DNA from: Thioalkalivibrio sp.
Lineage (GTDB): Bacteria > Pseudomonadota > Gammaproteobacteria > Ectothiorhodospirales > Ectothiorhodospiraceae
Assembly: GCA_007133115.1 (NCBI GenBank)
Contig: SLNI01000271.1
Coordinates: forward strand, 1 to 6,221
Reading direction: 5' to 3'
Length of the DNA: 6,221 bases
A program made the position numbers and the translations under genes. Below the pieces are notes generated by a model. The model was not told the DNA's origin. It worked only from the letters and a program-made list of their open reading frames with translations, and ran no database searches. Of this stretch, positions 5,285 to 6,221 are shown in pieces. Within the stretch, counting starts at the first letter, position 1, and the number at the start of each line of letters is the position of its first letter.

Positions 5285-6221
5285 TCCTGCTCCTGAAGGC
5301 CTGGCTGCGGGACTGGCTGCGCCATCCCCTGCAGCGGCTGTTGACCCTTCTCGGGGTGGTCATCGCGATTGCCGTGGTGCTGGCGGTCGATCTCGCCAAC
5401 CAGTCCGCGCAGCGTGCGTTCGACCGCTCGATGCTGGAAGTGGCGGGTGCCGCGACGCACCAGATACTGGGGCCGGCCGAGGGCTTCGACGAGCGGCACT
5501 ATCGGGATCTGCGGCGGGCGGGTTGGCGGGATCTCGCCCCGATCGTCGAAGGCCCGCTGCGGCTCGAGACCGGGGAAAGCGTCTACCTGCTGGGCGTCGA
5601 CCCGCTGGCCGAGGGTCCGTTTCGCGAGGCGGCCGCGGCCTTCGGAGAGATCCCCGTGCAGCGCCTGCTGACCGAACCCGGCACGGTCCTGGTGCCGCCC
5701 GCCTGGCTCGAAGCGGAAAATGTTACTGCCGAACGCGAACGGACCGTTCGGGGGGCTTCCGGAAGTCACACGGTGTCTCCGATCCCGGCGCCTTCGGGCG
5801 CCGCACAGGGACAGGTCTGGGTTGCGGATATCGCAACCGCCCAGGTGCTGCTCGGACGATTGGGCCGTCTCGATCGGATCGACGCGCGTCTGCAACGACC
5901 CGGTGCGGAAGCGGAACTGCAGGCCGCGCTGCCGCCGGGGCTCGAACTGGTTCCCGTCGGTGCCAGGGATGCCGCAGCGCGTGAACTCGCCCAGGCGTTC
6001 CGGATCAACCTGACCGCGATGAGCCTGCTGGCACTGCTCATCGCGGTCTTCCTGATCTACAACACGCAGACGTTCTCGGTCTTGCGGCGCCAGCAGGTGC
6101 TGGGTTCGCTGCATCTTCTCGGGGTCGGTCGCAACCCGGTCCTGGCGGTGGTCCTGCTCGAGGCGCTGCTGGTCGGACTGATCGGTACGGGCCTTGGCAT
6201 CCTGCTCGGGATCGGGCTTGC
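5281..6221 (+). CDS. FtsX-like ABC transporter permease, truncated by the window end
   Basis: This is the inner-membrane subunit that pairs with the preceding ATPase. The ATG at 5281 overlaps the ATPase stop by 4 nt, and the frame stays open to the window end, giving 313 residues. A first membrane helix is seen at about 18-37 (LLTLLGVVIAIAVVLAVDLA). A large periplasmic segment follows (about 40-240) containing VEGPLRLETGESVYLLGVDP. The second helix lies at about 246-262 (TAMSLLALLIAVFLIYNTQT), followed by FSVLRRQQVLGSLHLLGVGR, the usual cytoplasmic coupling stretch of FtsX permeases. A third helix starts at about 286. This is the MacB/LolC/YbbP arrangement: one helix, a periplasmic domain, then the FtsX core. 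Long members (about 800 residues or more) carry a second such half, but whether this one does cannot be seen. Substrate unknown. Confidence 0.9.
   Translation, partial: MILLLKAWLRDWLRHPLQRLLTLLGVVIAIAVVLAVDLANQSAQRAFDRSMLEVAGAATHQILGPAEGFDERHYRDLRRAGWRDLAPIVEGPLRLETGESVYLLGVDPLAEGPFREAAAAFGEIPVQRLLTEPGTVLVPPAWLEAENVTAERERTVRGASGSHTVSPIPAPSGAAQGQVWVADIATAQVLLGRLGRLDRIDARLQRPGAEAELQAALPPGLELVPVGARDAAARELAQAFRINLTAMSLLALLIAVFLIYNTQTFSVLRRQQVLGSLHLLGVGRNPVLAVVLLEALLVGLIGTGLGILLGIGL

Noticed and set aside
5131..6114. Open frame of 327 codons on the minus strand opposite the ABC genes
   Set aside because: It lies antisense to the intact permease frame, which has membrane helices and FtsX motifs; the antisense product is low-complexity R/Q/G-rich.

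Overview
The window is a GC-rich, densely coded bacterial chromosome segment. The IspG protein has the longer proteobacterial form, with a [12 protein letters not shown] cysteine motif and MTNTDTADA near its start. Together with LolD/FtsX-type transport genes, this suggests a high-GC gamma- or betaproteobacterium, perhaps of the Chromatiales/Ectothiorhodospiraceae kind. That placement is by eye only. No phage, transposase, CRISPR, tRNA or rRNA signature was seen.

Left part (36-4073), minus strand: three co-directional genes read right to left. Two consecutive MgtE-family Mg2+ channel/transporter genes are separated by 13 nt. The ispG gene follows after a 74-nt gap that holds an inverted repeat. 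IspG makes HMBPP in the MEP isoprenoid pathway. The MgtE paralogues are full length, and each keeps an N domain, a CBS pair and a five-helix membrane domain with the conserved Asp of the pore helix. Just beyond the ispG stop (1-30) is a palindrome of the 'CCCCGGA-cttga-TCCGGGG' type, which resembles dispersed intergenic repeats of proteobacteria and may end the transcript.

Middle part (4074-4564): a 491-nt divergent intergenic region with no convincing gene. It holds an mgtE ribosome-binding site partly inside a small hairpin, a short palindrome, a long nearly perfect hairpin (4273-4332), a -10-like TACAAT facing mgtE, and a stem plus T-run (4458-4486). The long hairpin is the least explained element in the window.

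Right part (4565-6221), plus strand: a LolD/MacB/YbbA-type ABC ATPase overlaps by ATGA the start of an FtsX-like permease that runs off the window. Together they look like a type VII-style ABC system acting on the cell envelope, for example in lipoprotein or lipid handling, export or mechanotransmission. The substrate cannot be told from this window.

Most of the window is ordinary housekeeping and transport. The points worth a second look are the tandem mgtE pair, the placement of ispG behind it, and the structured divergent intergenic region. I found no clear evidence of a new multi-gene system.
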